NCBI RefSeq assembly: GCF_002080455.1
Contig: NZ_CP020555.1
Span: 2,790,001 to 2,854,000 of the forward strand
Source of the DNA: Streptomyces sp. Sge12
GTDB lineage: Bacteria; Actinomycetota; Actinomycetes; Streptomycetales; Streptomycetaceae
Length of the DNA: 64,000 bases
Reading direction: 5' to 3'
The notes beneath the pieces were generated by a model. That model was not told where the DNA came from, did not search any database, and saw only the letters and a program-made list of their open reading frames with translations. The position numbers and the translations under genes were made by a program. Position 1 is the first letter of the stretch. Every line of letters begins with the position of its first letter. Shown piece by piece: positions 23,861 to 34,401 of the stretch.

Positions 23861-26800
23861 GTGTCGCCACAGTCCCCCAGTAACTCGAGCACCACGACCG
23901 AAGCAGCAGAGGGCGGGAAGAACCCTGCCTCAGGCTTCGGCGCGAATGAGTGGCTCGTCGACGAGATCTACCAGCAGTACCTCCAGGACCCGAACTCGGT
24001 CGACCGGGCCTGGTGGGACTTCTTCGCCGACTACAAGCCGGGAGGCGCTGTTGCTCCGGTGAAGTCGGACGGTCCCCAGAAGCCCGCGACGACGGACGGC
24101 GCCTCCGCACAGGCCGCCACCACCGTCGCCGCAGGACCCCAGGCCACTGGCGCCGCCACCGACGCCGCCGCCACGGGGGCGGCGCGCGCCGCGGCCTCCG
24201 CTGCCGCGCCCACGCCTGTGCCAGCCCCTGCCCCTGCTCCTGCCACCCCCTCTGGTGCCCCTGCTGTGACTGTCACCTCCCAGGCCCCGGCCGCCGCACC
24301 GGCCGCGCCCGCCCCCTCCGCCGTAGCCCCCCAGAAGGCCGCGCCCGCCACCGAGGCCCCCGCGGGCCCCGAGCTGGTGACGCTCCGCGGCCCGGCGGCT
24401 GCCGTTGCCAAGAACATGAACGCCTCCCTCGACGTGCCGACGGCCACCTCCGTCCGCGCCGTCCCGGTGAAGCTGCTGTTCGACAACCGCATCGTCATCA
24501 ACAACCACCTCAAGCGCGCCCGGGGCGGGAAGATCTCCTTCACGCACCTGATCGGCTACGCGATGGTGCAGGCGATCAAGGCCATGCCGGCCATGAACTA
24601 CTCCTTCGCGGAGAAGGACGGCAAGCCGACCCTGGTCAAGCCGGAGCACGTGAACTTCGGCCTCGCGATCGACCTGGTGAAGCCCAACGGCGACCGCCAG
24701 CTCGTCGTCGCCGGCATCAAGAAGGCCGAGACCCTCAACTTCTTCGAGTTCTGGCAGGCCTACGAGGACATCGTCCGCCGCGCCCGCGTCGGCAAGCTGA
24801 CGATGGACGACTTCACCGGCGTCACCGTCTCGCTGACCAACCCCGGCGGCCTGGGCACCGTGCACTCCGTGCCCCGCCTGATGCCCGGACAGTCGGTCAT
24901 CATGGGCGTCGGCTCCATGGACTACCCCGCCGAGTTCCAGGGCACCTCGCAGGACACCCTGAACAAGCTGGGCATCTCCAAGGTCATGACCCTGACCTCG
25001 ACCTACGACCACCGGGTCATCCAGGGCGCGGCCTCCGGCGAGTTCCTGCGCATCGTCGCGAACCTGCTGCTCGGCGAGGACGGCTTCTACGACGCCGTCT
25101 TCGAGTCGCTGCGCATCCCGTACGAGCCCGTCCGCTGGAACCGGGACATCGACGCCTCGCACGACGACGACGTCACGAAGGCCGCCCGCGTCTTCGAGCT
25201 GATCCACTCCTACCGGGTCCGCGGCCACGTCATGGCCGACACCGACCCGCTGGAGTACAAGCAGCGCAAGCACCCCGACCTCGACATCACCGAGCACGGC
25301 CTCACCCTGTGGGACCTGGAGCGCGAGTTCGCGGTCGGCGGCTTCTCCGGCAAGTCGATGATGAAGCTCCGCGACATCCTCGGCGTGCTGCGCGACTCGT
25401 ACTGCCGCACCACCGGCGTCGAGTTCATGCACATCCAGGACCCGAAGCAGCGCCGCTGGATCCAGGACCGCATCGAGCGCCCGCACACCAAGCCGGAGCG
25501 CGAGGAGCAGCTGCGCATCCTGCGCCGCCTGAACGCGGCGGAGGCCTTCGAGACCTTCCTGCAGACGAAGTACGTCGGCCAGAAGCGCTTCTCCCTGGAG
25601 GGCGGCGAGTCCGTCATCCCGCTGCTCGACGCCGTCATCGACTCGGCCGCCGAGGCCCGCCTCGAAGAGGTCGTCATCGGCATGGCCCACCGCGGCCGCC
25701 TGAACGTGCTCGCGAACATCGTCGGCAAGTCGTACGCGCAGATCTTCCGCGAGTTCGAGGGCAACCTCGACCCGAAGTCGATGCACGGCTCCGGCGACGT
25801 CAAGTACCACCTGGGCGCCGAGGGCACCTTCACCGGCCTGGACGGCGAGCAGATCAAGGTCTCGCTCGTCGCGAACCCCTCCCACCTGGAGGCGGTCGAC
25901 CCGGTCCTGGAGGGTGTCGCCCGCGCCAAGCAGGACGTCATCAACAAGGGCGGCACGGACTTCACGGTCCTCCCGCTCGCGCTCCACGGCGACGCGGCCT
26001 TCGCCGGCCAGGGTGTCGTCGCCGAGACGCTGAACATGTCGCAGCTGCGCGGCTACCGCACCGGCGGCACCGTGCACGTGGTCATCAACAACCAGGTCGG
26101 CTTCACCGCCGCCCCTGAGTCCTCGCGCTCCTCGATGTACGCGACCGACGTGGCCCGCATGATCGAGGCGCCGATCTTCCACGTGAACGGCGACGACCCC
26201 GAGGCCGTCGTCCGCGTCGCCCGGCTGGCCTTCGAGTTCCGCCAGGCGTTCAACAAGGACGTGGTCATCGACCTCATCTGCTACCGCCGTCGCGGCCACA
26301 ACGAGTCCGACAACCCGGCGTTCACGCAACCGCTGATGTACGACCTGATCGACAAGAAGCGCTCGGTGCGCAAGCTCTACACCGAGTCCCTCATCGGTCG
26401 CGGCGACATCACGCTGGAAGAGGCCGAGCAGGCGCTCCAGGACTTCCAGGGCCAGCTGGAGAAGGTCTTCGCGGAGGTCCGCGAGGCCGCCACGCAGCCC
26501 GCGGCCGTCGCGCCGGCCGCCCCGGGCACGACCGCCGTCTTCCCGGTCGCCGTCAACACCGCGATCTCCCAGGACGTCGTCAAGCGGATCGCCGAGTCCC
26601 AGGTCACCATCCCCGAGGGCGTCACCGTCCACCCGCGTCTGCTGCCGCAGCTGCAGCGCCGCGCGGCGATGATCGACGAGGGCACCATCGACTGGGGCAT
26701 GGGCGAGACCCTCGCCTTCGGCTCGCTGCTGATGGAGGGCACCCCGGTCCGGCTGTCCGGCCAGGACTCCCGCCGCGGCACCTTCGGCCAGCGCCACGCG

Positions 26801-27736
26801 GTCCTCATCGACCGGGAGACGGGCGAGGACTACACCCCGCTCCTCTACCTGTCCGAGGACCAGGCCCGCTACAACGTCTACGACTCGCTGCTCTCCGAGT
26901 ACGCGGCCATGGGCTTCGAGTACGGCTACTCGCTGGCCCGTCCGGACGCGCTGGTCCTGTGGGAGGCCCAGTTCGGTGACTTCGTCAACGGTGCGCAGAC
27001 CGTCGTCGACGAGTTCATCTCCTCGGCCGAGCAGAAGTGGGGCCAGACCTCCGGCGTCACGCTGCTCCTCCCGCACGGCTACGAGGGCCAGGGCCCGGAC
27101 CACTCGTCCGCGCGTCCCGAGCGCTTCCTCCAGATGTGCGCGCAGGACAACATGACGGTGGCCATGCCCACCCTCCCGTCCAACTACTTCCACCTCCTGC
27201 GGTGGCAGGTCCACAACCCGCACCACAAGCCGCTCATCGTCTTCACCCCGAAGTCGATGCTGCGTCTGAAGGCGGCGGCGTCGAAGGCCGAGGAGTTCAC
27301 CACCGGCGCGTTCCGTCCGGTCATCGGTGACACCACGGTGGACGCGAACGCGGTCCGCAAGGTCGTCTTCTGCGCCGGCAAGGTCTACTACGACCTGGAG
27401 GCCGAGCGCGAGAAGCGCGGCGTCACGGACACCGCGATCATCCGCATCGAGCGGCTGTACCCGCTGGCCGGCGCGGAGATCCAGGCCGAGATCGCCAAGT
27501 TCCCGAACGCGGCGAAGTACATCTGGGCCCAGGAGGAGCCGGCGAACCAGGGCGCGTGGCCGTTCATCGCGCTGAACCTGATCGACCACCTCGACCTGGC
27601 GGTCGGCGCGGACGTCCCGGCGGGCGAGCGCCTGCGGCGCATCTCGCGCCCGCACGGCTCGTCCCCGGCGGTCGGCTCCGCGAAGCGCCACCAGGCGGAG
27701 CAGCAGCTCCTGCTGAACGAGGTCTTCGAGGCGTAA
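23861..27736 (+). CDS. kgd: Multifunctional 2-oxoglutarate decarboxylase/dehydrogenase
   Basis: A polypeptide of about 1291 residues that fuses three parts. An E1o-type N-terminal segment is marked by [19 protein letters not shown]. An Ala/Pro-rich linker (about 75-190) follows. Next is an E2-like acyltransferase core (about 190-430, with [18 protein letters not shown]) and finally a full thiamine-diphosphate E1o domain ([34 protein letters not shown]). This architecture is the actinobacterial KGD/OdhA type, which feeds the TCA cycle to succinyl-CoA or succinic semialdehyde. The GTG at 23861 starts the conserved SPQSPSNSS leader; no better start is seen. A strong terminator follows at 27758-27794. 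Confidence 0.95.
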   Translation: MSPQSPSNSSTTTEAAEGGKNPASGFGANEWLVDEIYQQYLQDPNSVDRAWWDFFADYKPGGAVAPVKSDGPQKPATTDGASAQAATTVAAGPQATGAATDAAATGAARAAASAAAPTPVPAPAPAPATPSGAPAVTVTSQAPAAAPAAPAPSAVAPQKAAPATEAPAGPELVTLRGPAAAVAKNMNASLDVPTATSVRAVPVKLLFDNRIVINNHLKRARGGKISFTHLIGYAMVQAIKAMPAMNYSFAEKDGKPTLVKPEHVNFGLAIDLVKPNGDRQLVVAGIKKAETLNFFEFWQAYEDIVRRARVGKLTMDDFTGVTVSLTNPGGLGTVHSVPRLMPGQSVIMGVGSMDYPAEFQGTSQDTLNKLGISKVMTLTSTYDHRVIQGAASGEFLRIVANLLLGEDGFYDAVFESLRIPYEPVRWNRDIDASHDDDVTKAARVFELIHSYRVRGHVMADTDPLEYKQRKHPDLDITEHGLTLWDLEREFAVGGFSGKSMMKLRDILGVLRDSYCRTTGVEFMHIQDPKQRRWIQDRIERPHTKPEREEQLRILRRLNAAEAFETFLQTKYVGQKRFSLEGGESVIPLLDAVIDSAAEARLEEVVIGMAHRGRLNVLANIVGKSYAQIFREFEGNLDPKSMHGSGDVKYHLGAEGTFTGLDGEQIKVSLVANPSHLEAVDPVLEGVARAKQDVINKGGTDFTVLPLALHGDAAFAGQGVVAETLNMSQLRGYRTGGTVHVVINNQVGFTAAPESSRSSMYATDVARMIEAPIFHVNGDDPEAVVRVARLAFEFRQAFNKDVVIDLICYRRRGHNESDNPAFTQPLMYDLIDKKRSVRKLYTESLIGRGDITLEEAEQALQDFQGQLEKVFAEVREAATQPAAVAPAAPGTTAVFPVAVNTAISQDVVKRIAESQVTIPEGVTVHPRLLPQLQRRAAMIDEGTIDWGMGETLAFGSLLMEGTPVRLSGQDSRRGTFGQRHAVLIDRETGEDYTPLLYLSEDQARYNVYDSLLSEYAAMGFEYGYSLARPDALVLWEAQFGDFVNGAQTVVDEFISSAEQKWGQTSGVTLLLPHGYEGQGPDHSSARPERFLQMCAQDNMTVAMPTLPSNYFHLLRWQVHNPHHKPLIVFTPKSMLRLKAAASKAEEFTTGAFRPVIGDTTVDANAVRKVVFCAGKVYYDLEAEREKRGVTDTAIIRIERLYPLAGAEIQAEIAKFPNAAKYIWAQEEPANQGAWPFIALNLIDHLDLAVGADVPAGERLRRISRPHGSSPAVGSAKRHQAEQQLLLNEVFEA

Positions 27737-27757
27737 CCCGCCCCGGTTCCAGCGGTA

Positions 27758-27794
27758 CGGAAGGCCCGGCCCCCCGAGGGGGCCGGGCCTTCCG
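27758..27794. terminator. Strong terminator after kgd
   Basis: A perfect 17-bp stem (27758-27774 with 27778-27794) and a 3-base CGA loop lie 20 bases after the stop codon. Confidence 0.85.
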
Positions 27795-28009
27795 GCGTAG
27801 CGGGCCCGGATTCCGGGCCGGTGCCTCCTCCGGGTCGCCCCGCACTGCTGTTCCGTCCTGTCAAGCCACGCCCCTCCGGGACATGACCGGGACCGGTACC
27901 GGCACCTCTACTGGAGACGTGATCGCGCGGCGACGGCCGCGGGGCCACGGACCCGACAGAGATCCCGCGGCGCCCCTCGCCACCGGACCCCCGCCTTGGA
28001 GGAGCCCCC

Positions 28010-28489
28010 ATGCCCTACGACGTCCACACCCCGACCCCCACCCGGCCCAAGTGGCGGATCGCCCGCTTCGTGATGCCCGTCGCCTCGGCCGCCTTCATCT
28101 GCGGAGCCGTCGCGCTGCCGGCGTCGGCGGCGGTCGCCCAGCCGCAGCAGGCGGCGGCCGGCGTCCGCTCCGACGTCTTCCCGAACCCCCACCAGGAGCC
28201 CGACGGCGGCGCCTACGGGCCGTACACCTGTCTGCCCGGCTACGTATGGCGTGACAGCTTCGACGGGGACTCCCTCTGCGTCACGCCGCAGATCCGCGAC
28301 CGGGTCCACGCGCAGAACCCCCACCGCCAGCCCGGCGGCGGCGCCTACGGGCCGTCCACCTGCATGCCCGGCTACGTATGGCGGGAGATGTGGGACGGCG
28401 ACGTCAAGTGCGTCACGCCGGAGGAACGCGCCAGGTTCAAGGACCAGGTGTTCGACAACGGTCCCAACCTCATCCCGGTGCCGGACTAG
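28010..28489 (+). CDS. Small secreted protein with two Cys-containing repeats
   Basis: 159 residues. A long signal peptide covers about residues 1-41 (a Thr/Pro/Lys N-region, then VMPVASAAFICGAVALPASA). The mature part is two copies of a motif of about 36 residues: NPH, GGAYGP, T-C, PGYVWR, GD, CVTP, with two Cys each, suggesting one disulfide per repeat. I do not know its function; small extracellular or wall-associated repeat proteins of this kind recur in Streptomyces. The ATG at 28010 follows TTGGAGGAG. The gene converges on the TIR/TPR gene with a 27-base gap. Confidence 0.72.
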   Translation: MPYDVHTPTPTRPKWRIARFVMPVASAAFICGAVALPASAAVAQPQQAAAGVRSDVFPNPHQEPDGGAYGPYTCLPGYVWRDSFDGDSLCVTPQIRDRVHAQNPHRQPGGGAYGPSTCMPGYVWREMWDGDVKCVTPEERARFKDQVFDNGPNLIPVPD

Positions 28490-28516
28490 TGAGCCCCGGA
28501 GGCGTTACCGGACCCG

Positions 28517-31500
28517 CTACGGCTGCGGCTCGAAGTCCCAGTACGGCCTGGTCTGTTGCTTGGCCGAGATCGTGTGGACGTGTTGGGCGCCCAGGGTGCG
28601 GGTGAGGCCCTTGATGCCCGCGTCCTCGTGTTTCGCCGCCTCCTCGTGCTCCCGTACCGACCGGAGGTCCGCCGCCAGGGCGATCTGGGCGCTCAGGACC
28701 ATCGGGTGGTCCGGGCCCAGCACCTGCTCGGCCGTGCGCAGGGTGTCCCGGCTCAGGTCCAGCGCGTCCTCCAGGCGCCCCGTGATGTTGCGGTGCCCGG
28801 TGGCGTTCAGGGCGCAGCCCAGGGTCCAGGGGTGCCGGTCGCCGAGCGCGCCCCGCATGCCCACCAGTGCCTGTTCCGCCAGCGACAGGGCCTCCGCGCG
28901 TTCGCCCTGCGCCCGCAGGACGAGGCCGAGGTTGCCGACCGTGCCGATGCTGTACGGGTGGGCGAGGCCGAGCTGCGACTGGTAGCCGCGGACCACGTCC
29001 TCGGAGATGCGGCGGGCCTCGCCGATGTCCCCGTACTCCCTGAGGTAGGTGGCGTAGTCGGAGGCGACCATCAGGGTCCACGGGTAGTCGACGCCGAAGA
29101 CCCGGGTGGCCCGTTCCCACACGGTCCGCAGCCGCAGGCCCGCGCCGGGGATGTCGCCGGAGCGGCGCAGGCACATCCCGAGGTTGTGCTCGGCGCGCAG
29201 GGTCTGGGGGTGTTCCAGGCCCAGCACCTGGGTGTTGATCTTCACGCCCTGTTCCTGCCGGGTCTGGGCCTCGTGGTAGCGGCCCATCAGCCGCAGCCCC
29301 ATGGCGCAGGCGATGCCGGAGGACAGGGTGGAGATGTGATGGGTCCTCAGGACGCGTTCGCGGCGGCGCAGGGTGTCCAGGTCGAGGTCGTAGGCGTCCT
29401 GGTAGCGGCCGAGGAGGCGGTAGGTGGCGGCCAGGTTGTTCTGGGCGGCGAGGGTGGTGGAGTCGTCCTCGCCGAGGAGCTCGCGGTAGGTGGCCAGGCA
29501 GTGTTCGAAGATCTCCCGGGCCGGTTCGAAGCGGGCGATGCACAGCAGGACGCCGCCGTACGAGCTGGTCGCGCGCAGGGTTTCCAGGTCGCGGTCGCCG
29601 CGTTCCTCGGTGAGCTGGGCGGCGCGGGCGCGGGTGAGGGTCTCGGCGCGCCGGAACAGTCCGAGGTTGCGCAGGGCTCCGCCGTACTGGTAGCTGAGCT
29701 CGCGGACCTTGGGGTGGTCCTCGCCGAGCAGGGCCCGCCAGATCAGGTCGGTCTCCTCGGACAGGCGCAGGCAGGTGCGGTACTCCCCGGCGAGGATCAG
29801 GTAGCGCAGGCAGTGCAGCAGGAAGTTCTGGATGCGCGGGTTGCTGCTGGTGAGCACCCCTGAGGTGGCCAGGTGCGGGATGAGTTCGGCGTAGCGGGGC
29901 CACAGCCGGGAGTCGGAGGGCCGGCCGGGGTCGGCGGCGGCGAGGACCTGGCGCACGGCGCGGGCCAGGGGCTCGGCCTCCTCCTGGGAGAGGTTCTCGC
30001 GGACGATGCCGTGGACCATGCGGTGCAGTTGTACGGTCTCCAGCCCGCCGCCGCCCTCCTCCACGGCGAGGTCCGAGTACTCCAGCCGCACCACGGAGAA
30101 CTGGACGAGCTTGTTGAGGGCCGCGTTCCACCGGATCTGGTCGTTGATGAGTCCGGCGAGCTGTTCGGGCACGTCGTCGGCGGGGAATTCGCGCAGCAGC
30201 CGCAGCGGCACCGGTCCGGGGGCGAAGAAGACGAACAGCCGGAGCAGGGCGAGGGCGTCGGGGAAGTTCTCCCGCACGTTGTTGAGCAGTATGGCGAGGG
30301 CGGTGGGGAAGGGCAGGGGGTAGTCCTCGGAGACCGCGACGGCCTCGCGGGAGTCCATCCGGTGCTGGAGCAGGACGAGGTAGTCGCCCACCGGCAGCGG
30401 GGAGTCGGCGAGCCAGCCGGCGGTCTGGTCGAGGGCGAGCGGGTAGTCCTCCAGGGCCTCGGCGAGCTGATCGGCCTCGGCGGCGGTCAGGCGCAGGGCC
30501 CGGCGGCGGATGAAGGTGATCGACTCGGGGCGGGCGTAGAGCGGGACCTCGACGAGGCTGGTGTGCCGGGCAGCCCATTCGCGGTTGCGCGAGGTGATGA
30601 TGACGTCGCCTGCGCCGGAGGGCAGCAGGTCGATCAGGTCGTCGGGGTTGTCGCAGCCGTCGAAGACGAGCAGCCAGCGGCCGTACGGGTTCCCGCGCCG
30701 CAGCGCTTCGAGGACGGCCCGGATCTGCTCGCCGTAGCTGCCGGCGCCGCGCGGCAACCCGAGTGCCGGGGCGAGGTCGGCGAGGCGTTCGCGCAGGGTG
30801 GGCCGGTCCTCGGCGGGGACCCACCACACCACGTCGTACTCGGAGGCGAAGCGGTAGGCGTACTCGGTGGCGACCTGGGTCTTGCCGACGCCGGACAGCC
30901 CGAGCAGGGTGACGGTGGAGGCGCCGGGCGGGGCCCCGGTCAGCGCCTCGCGCAGGGTCCCGATGACGTCGTTGCGGCCGGTGAAACGCGGGTTGCGGCG
31001 CGGGACGCGGCCCCAGATCTCCGGCGGGTCGTTGGGGAAGCGCGGTCCGCGGCGGCCGGTCTCGGTGCCGATCCGGTCGGTGGGGAGCTCCAGGCGGCGC
31101 AGCACGCGGTACTCGGCCTCGTAGGCGTCCAGGCCCCACAGGTCGGTCTTCTCCAGTACGGCGACGGCGCTGGGCAGCGGGGCGTCGGTGAGGCAGACCG
31201 CGGCGAACCGGTCGGGGTGGCGGTCGGTGACCGCGCGCAGGGCGGTGTTCCACTCCTCCTCGGTGTGGGTGCCGGCGGAGAAGTAGCGCTCGCTGAGGAC
31301 GAGGAGGACGCGGCTGCCGGAGCGAGCCAGGTCGTCGAGGGCCTGGCCGATACCGGGGCTGCTCTGCGGGTCCCAGCGCTGGAGGGTGACGCGGTGGCCG
31401 TGCTCCTCCAGGCGGTGGGCGATCCACACCGCCCAGGGGCGGTTGAACCCCGCGAAGCTGATGACGAATCGCTGCGGGTGCGCGGCTCCGTCGCGGTCCT

Positions 31501-31519
31501 GCCGACTACCGGTGGTCAT
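28517..31519 (-). CDS. fxsT: FxSxx-COOH system TIR / NB-ARC / TPR protein
   Basis: 1000 residues. An N-terminal TIR-like domain (about 17-150: FVISFAGFNRPWAVWIAHRL, VLLVLSERYF) is followed by a STAND/NB-ARC NTPase with P-loop GLSGVGKT at about 207-214, Walker B WLLVFDGCDN and the CALx-like EDYPLALDQ. The C-terminal half (about 560-990) is a long array of tetratricopeptide repeats (LGEDHP, NLAATYRLLGRY, LGMCLRRSGD). It resembles the TPR protein of the FxSxx-COOH locus and ends the minus-strand cassette. STAND proteins switch on when repeats bind a ligand, so the locus peptide is a plausible ligand or cargo. The ATG at 31519 follows AGGGAG. A 62-base gap separates it from the hydroxylase gene. 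Confidence 0.82.
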   Translation of the reverse strand: MTTGSRQDRDGAAHPQRFVISFAGFNRPWAVWIAHRLEEHGHRVTLQRWDPQSSPGIGQALDDLARSGSRVLLVLSERYFSAGTHTEEEWNTALRAVTDRHPDRFAAVCLTDAPLPSAVAVLEKTDLWGLDAYEAEYRVLRRLELPTDRIGTETGRRGPRFPNDPPEIWGRVPRRNPRFTGRNDVIGTLREALTGAPPGASTVTLLGLSGVGKTQVATEYAYRFASEYDVVWWVPAEDRPTLRERLADLAPALGLPRGAGSYGEQIRAVLEALRRGNPYGRWLLVFDGCDNPDDLIDLLPSGAGDVIITSRNREWAARHTSLVEVPLYARPESITFIRRRALRLTAAEADQLAEALEDYPLALDQTAGWLADSPLPVGDYLVLLQHRMDSREAVAVSEDYPLPFPTALAILLNNVRENFPDALALLRLFVFFAPGPVPLRLLREFPADDVPEQLAGLINDQIRWNAALNKLVQFSVVRLEYSDLAVEEGGGGLETVQLHRMVHGIVRENLSQEEAEPLARAVRQVLAAADPGRPSDSRLWPRYAELIPHLATSGVLTSSNPRIQNFLLHCLRYLILAGEYRTCLRLSEETDLIWRALLGEDHPKVRELSYQYGGALRNLGLFRRAETLTRARAAQLTEERGDRDLETLRATSSYGGVLLCIARFEPAREIFEHCLATYRELLGEDDSTTLAAQNNLAATYRLLGRYQDAYDLDLDTLRRRERVLRTHHISTLSSGIACAMGLRLMGRYHEAQTRQEQGVKINTQVLGLEHPQTLRAEHNLGMCLRRSGDIPGAGLRLRTVWERATRVFGVDYPWTLMVASDYATYLREYGDIGEARRISEDVVRGYQSQLGLAHPYSIGTVGNLGLVLRAQGERAEALSLAEQALVGMRGALGDRHPWTLGCALNATGHRNITGRLEDALDLSRDTLRTAEQVLGPDHPMVLSAQIALAADLRSVREHEEAAKHEDAGIKGLTRTLGAQHVHTISAKQQTRPYWDFEPQP

Positions 31520-31581
31520 GCGGCCGTCTCCCTGAATGCGGGCGGTGGACGGGCTTGAAAGGTACCGCAGCGGACGGTCCG

Positions 31582-32838
31582 TCAGCCCTGTGCGAACGGG
31601 GCGAGTTCGGGGTGCGCCTCGCACCACGCGCGGCGTTCGCGGTCGACGGCCCGGCGGGCCGAGGCGTGCTGGTCGCCGGGCGGCGGGAGGTCGTCCATGG
31701 CGCGCTCGGCGGCGCCCATCGCGTCGGCGAACTCCCGCCCCGCGGCTGTCAGTCGCTCGTGCGCCCGCAGGGTGGGCAGGACGGCCGCCACCTGGGCGCG
31801 GATCCGGGCGTGCTGGGCCCAGGCGCCGCGGGCCCCGTAGAGGGCGGCGCGCTGCCAGTACCCGGCGAGGGCCAGGTGGGCGTAGGCGCCGTGCAGCAGC
31901 CCCTCCAGGGGGCGCGGGTCGCTGCGCCAGGGGGCCCAGTGGCGGGGTGTGTGGTCGGCGGTGTGCAGGGTCACCACGTCGGCCAGGGCGGTGAGTTTGC
32001 CGTGCTGGACCTCGTGGACGAGGGTCGCGGCGAGCGCGGGCGGGGCCTGTGCGCGGGCCAGTACGGAGCCTGCGGCCGCGGGCAGGGTGGCACCGCTGGA
32101 GCGGGAACCGCCGGCGAGCGGTACGACGGAGCGCAGCAGTTGGACGGTCTCCTCCGCGCGGAGGGTGTCGTAGCGCTGGAGCAGGGTGAGCGCGCCGGAC
32201 CACTGGGTGTCCCACCGCTTGTGGCCCTTGGGGGTGAGCCGGCGGGCGGGGCGGACCGGGGCGGGCTGCGCGGGGCCGGGGGCCCGGTACGGGTCGAGGT
32301 CGTCGAGGGCGGTCCGGCCCCCGGGCAGGGCGTGCAGGGGCACGGTGGCGGGGTCGTCGGGGTCCCAGGAGCGCTGGGTGAGGGCGAGCGGGCCGGGGCG
32401 GTCCGGGCGCAGCAGGCCGAGGGTGGGCAGGACGAGCCGGCCGTGCAGGGGCCGCAGGGTGTGGGTGAAGGCGATTCCGGCGCGCAGGGCGGCGGCTGCC
32501 GCGAGCGCGCCGAGGTGTCCGAGGTCGGGCGGGGGGCCGCACGGGGCGTGCAGCCGGCGCAGGGTCTCCTCGGCCCACACTCCGGTGGCGGGGTAGTGCA
32601 GTACGTCGCGGACGGCGCCCGCGTCGTGCCGTTCGGCCTCCTCCAGCAGGGCCCAGTGGTCGGCGGTCTCCCCGGACGGGCCGCCGGGTGCGGCGTCGAG
32701 GACGGCGCGCAGCAGGAGCAGGCGCTTGGAGCGGCGTACGTCGCGGACCAGGCGGCTGCCGTCCGTGGACGGCTCGGTGGAGGCGAGGGCGCGCAGGGTC
32801 GGCGAGGAGACGGTGAACGCGGTGAGGGCGGTGGTCAT
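31582..32838 (-). CDS. HExxH-motif peptide beta-hydroxylase (2-oxoglutarate dependent type)
   Basis: A 418-residue protein of the HExxH motif domain family found in RiPP loci. The signature H275-E-V-Q-H279 lies in ATLVHEVQHGKL. These proteins are not proteases; the family is described as 2-oxoglutarate-dependent peptide beta-hydroxylases using the motif for iron. The gene overlaps fxsB by 4 bases (ATGA at 32835-32838), which supports a shared substrate, most simply the fxsA peptide. The N-terminal half is helical and of unknown role. Residue targeted and order of modification are unknown. Confidence 0.75.
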   Translation of the reverse strand: MTTALTAFTVSSPTLRALASTEPSTDGSRLVRDVRRSKRLLLLRAVLDAAPGGPSGETADHWALLEEAERHDAGAVRDVLHYPATGVWAEETLRRLHAPCGPPPDLGHLGALAAAAALRAGIAFTHTLRPLHGRLVLPTLGLLRPDRPGPLALTQRSWDPDDPATVPLHALPGGRTALDDLDPYRAPGPAQPAPVRPARRLTPKGHKRWDTQWSGALTLLQRYDTLRAEETVQLLRSVVPLAGGSRSSGATLPAAAGSVLARAQAPPALAATLVHEVQHGKLTALADVVTLHTADHTPRHWAPWRSDPRPLEGLLHGAYAHLALAGYWQRAALYGARGAWAQHARIRAQVAAVLPTLRAHERLTAAGREFADAMGAAERAMDDLPPPGDQHASARRAVDRERRAWCEAHPELAPFAQG

Positions 32839-34250
32839 GAGGCGACCGCCGGGGGGTGGCTGGGGGTGTGGGCGGGGCCGTGCGTGGGGGCGGGGTTGTG
32901 GGTGGGGGCGCCGGTGACGTGTCGGGCGGCGTGCTGGACGGCGGCGGCGATGTGCCGGATCAGCGACTGGAGGTCGGCGCAGTACACGGACGGCTGGCGG
33001 AAGCCCTCGCCGGCGCGGTAGCGGTGCGGGTAGTGCCCGCCGCCGCACACCTCGACCAGCTCGCAGGCCCGGCACCCGGCGGCGAGCGCGTCCCGCCCGA
33101 GCTGGCGGGCGGCGAATCCGGGGTGGTCGAGGAACTCGTCGAAACTGTGGGTGTCCACGGTCATTCCGGTCGCGGCGGCGCCCTCGTACGCGGATTTCAG
33201 GGAGTCGGCCTGTTCGATCGAACCGTCGGTCTCGATCACGGCGGTGGCGGCGGGCGTCAGCCCGAGGGTCTCGGTGGCGGTGGGCAGGCCGAGCAACAGG
33301 GCGATGATCTCCTCGAAGAGCCGGATCCGGGTGCGCCGTACGCCGTCGTGCCACCAGCGCTCGAAGACGGCGAGGAGCCAGTCGGCGTACGGGGTCCGGC
33401 CCGGGTGGTGGCCGGGGGGCGGGTCGCTCCAGTTCCCGAGCGGCAGGAGCAGCCCGATGCTGGGCGGGGCGAAGGCGAGCAGGGACTCGTAGGTCTCCAC
33501 CGGGTCCTGGTCGAGATCGACGACGCAGAGCACCCCGGCGTAGCTCTGCGGGTGCCGGGCGAGCAGCCGCAGGCCGCGGGCGGCGGCGCCGAAGCCGGGG
33601 CGTCCGGTGTGGTCCACGCGCCGGGTGTTGTGCGCGGGCAGGCCGCCGTCGAGGCTGACGCCGACGCCGATCCCGGCGGCGGCGAGGGCGGCGAGGCGGC
33701 CGCGGGTGAGCAGGGTGCCGTTGGTCTGGACGGTGGCGGTGAGCCGGGCGCGCGGGGCGGCCGCGGCGAGGGCGGTGCGTACGGCGTCGACGGGCTCGGC
33801 CAGCCGGGCGGGCGAGGTCAGCAGCGGTTCGCCGCCGTGCAGGACGAGGTCGACGCGGGGCAGGTCGTGGGCGGCGGCGTGCTCGGCGATCCGCTGCGCG
33901 GCGCGGGCGACGGTGGCGGGGGTCATGGCGGGCGGCTGGCCGCGCCAGCCCTGGTCGGCCATCTCGTAGACGTAGCAGTAGGTGCAGGCGAGGTTGCACC
34001 GGCTGCGGGTCTTCAGGACGAACTGCCGGACGGGATGGGCCCGGTGACCGGCGGCCCGCGCGGCGACCACGTCGAGCCGGGTATACGGCCAGGGCGCGTA
34101 CCGCGCATGCTGCGTCTGCCCGGCGGGGCCGCGGTCCGCGGGCGCGGGGGCCTCGGGCTGCACCGGGGGCTGTGGGGCCGGGTCGTTGGGGGCGGGGGTG
34201 GGGCTGCCGGGTGGGGGCAGCGGGGAGTCGTTCGTGACCGCTCGCCCCAT
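32835..34250 (-). CDS. fxsB: FxsB-type cyclophane-forming radical SAM/SPASM peptide maturase
   Basis: A 471-residue radical SAM enzyme. The iron-sulfur motif C85-x3-C89-x2-C92 (CNLACTYC) is followed by the SAM-binding GGEP segment. The SPASM region near the C-terminus has CRACELVEVCGGG and YC. Pro-rich low-complexity tails occur at both ends. FxsB enzymes install a carbon-carbon crosslink between an aromatic residue and a nearby side chain in the precursor's C-terminal FxS motif. The ATG at 34250 follows GGGAGGGAG. It lies 151 bases after the precursor gene and overlaps the hydroxylase gene. Confidence 0.9.
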   Translation of the reverse strand: MGRAVTNDSPLPPPGSPTPAPNDPAPQPPVQPEAPAPADRGPAGQTQHARYAPWPYTRLDVVAARAAGHRAHPVRQFVLKTRSRCNLACTYCYVYEMADQGWRGQPPAMTPATVARAAQRIAEHAAAHDLPRVDLVLHGGEPLLTSPARLAEPVDAVRTALAAAAPRARLTATVQTNGTLLTRGRLAALAAAGIGVGVSLDGGLPAHNTRRVDHTGRPGFGAAARGLRLLARHPQSYAGVLCVVDLDQDPVETYESLLAFAPPSIGLLLPLGNWSDPPPGHHPGRTPYADWLLAVFERWWHDGVRRTRIRLFEEIIALLLGLPTATETLGLTPAATAVIETDGSIEQADSLKSAYEGAAATGMTVDTHSFDEFLDHPGFAARQLGRDALAAGCRACELVEVCGGGHYPHRYRAGEGFRQPSVYCADLQSLIRHIAAAVQHAARHVTGAPTHNPAPTHGPAHTPSHPPAVAS

Positions 34251-34401
34251 CGCCGTGTCTCCCTCCCCCGGCCACCGCCGCCCGGGGACACCCCGGCGGA
34301 CGGTGCATCCCTGCCCTGGGGGCGGTCCCGGCTAACGGCGGAAAGTGGTCAACTCGGTTTCAAGGTGGGGCGGATCAGGCGCGCTCCGGGTCGCGGCGCG
34401 G

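Noticed and set aside
23930..27691. A frame of over 1200 codons on the minus strand opposite kgd
   Set aside because: It is the reverse complement of a clear core enzyme. The translation has Leu/Arg/Val/Asp-rich low-information sequence and no domain.
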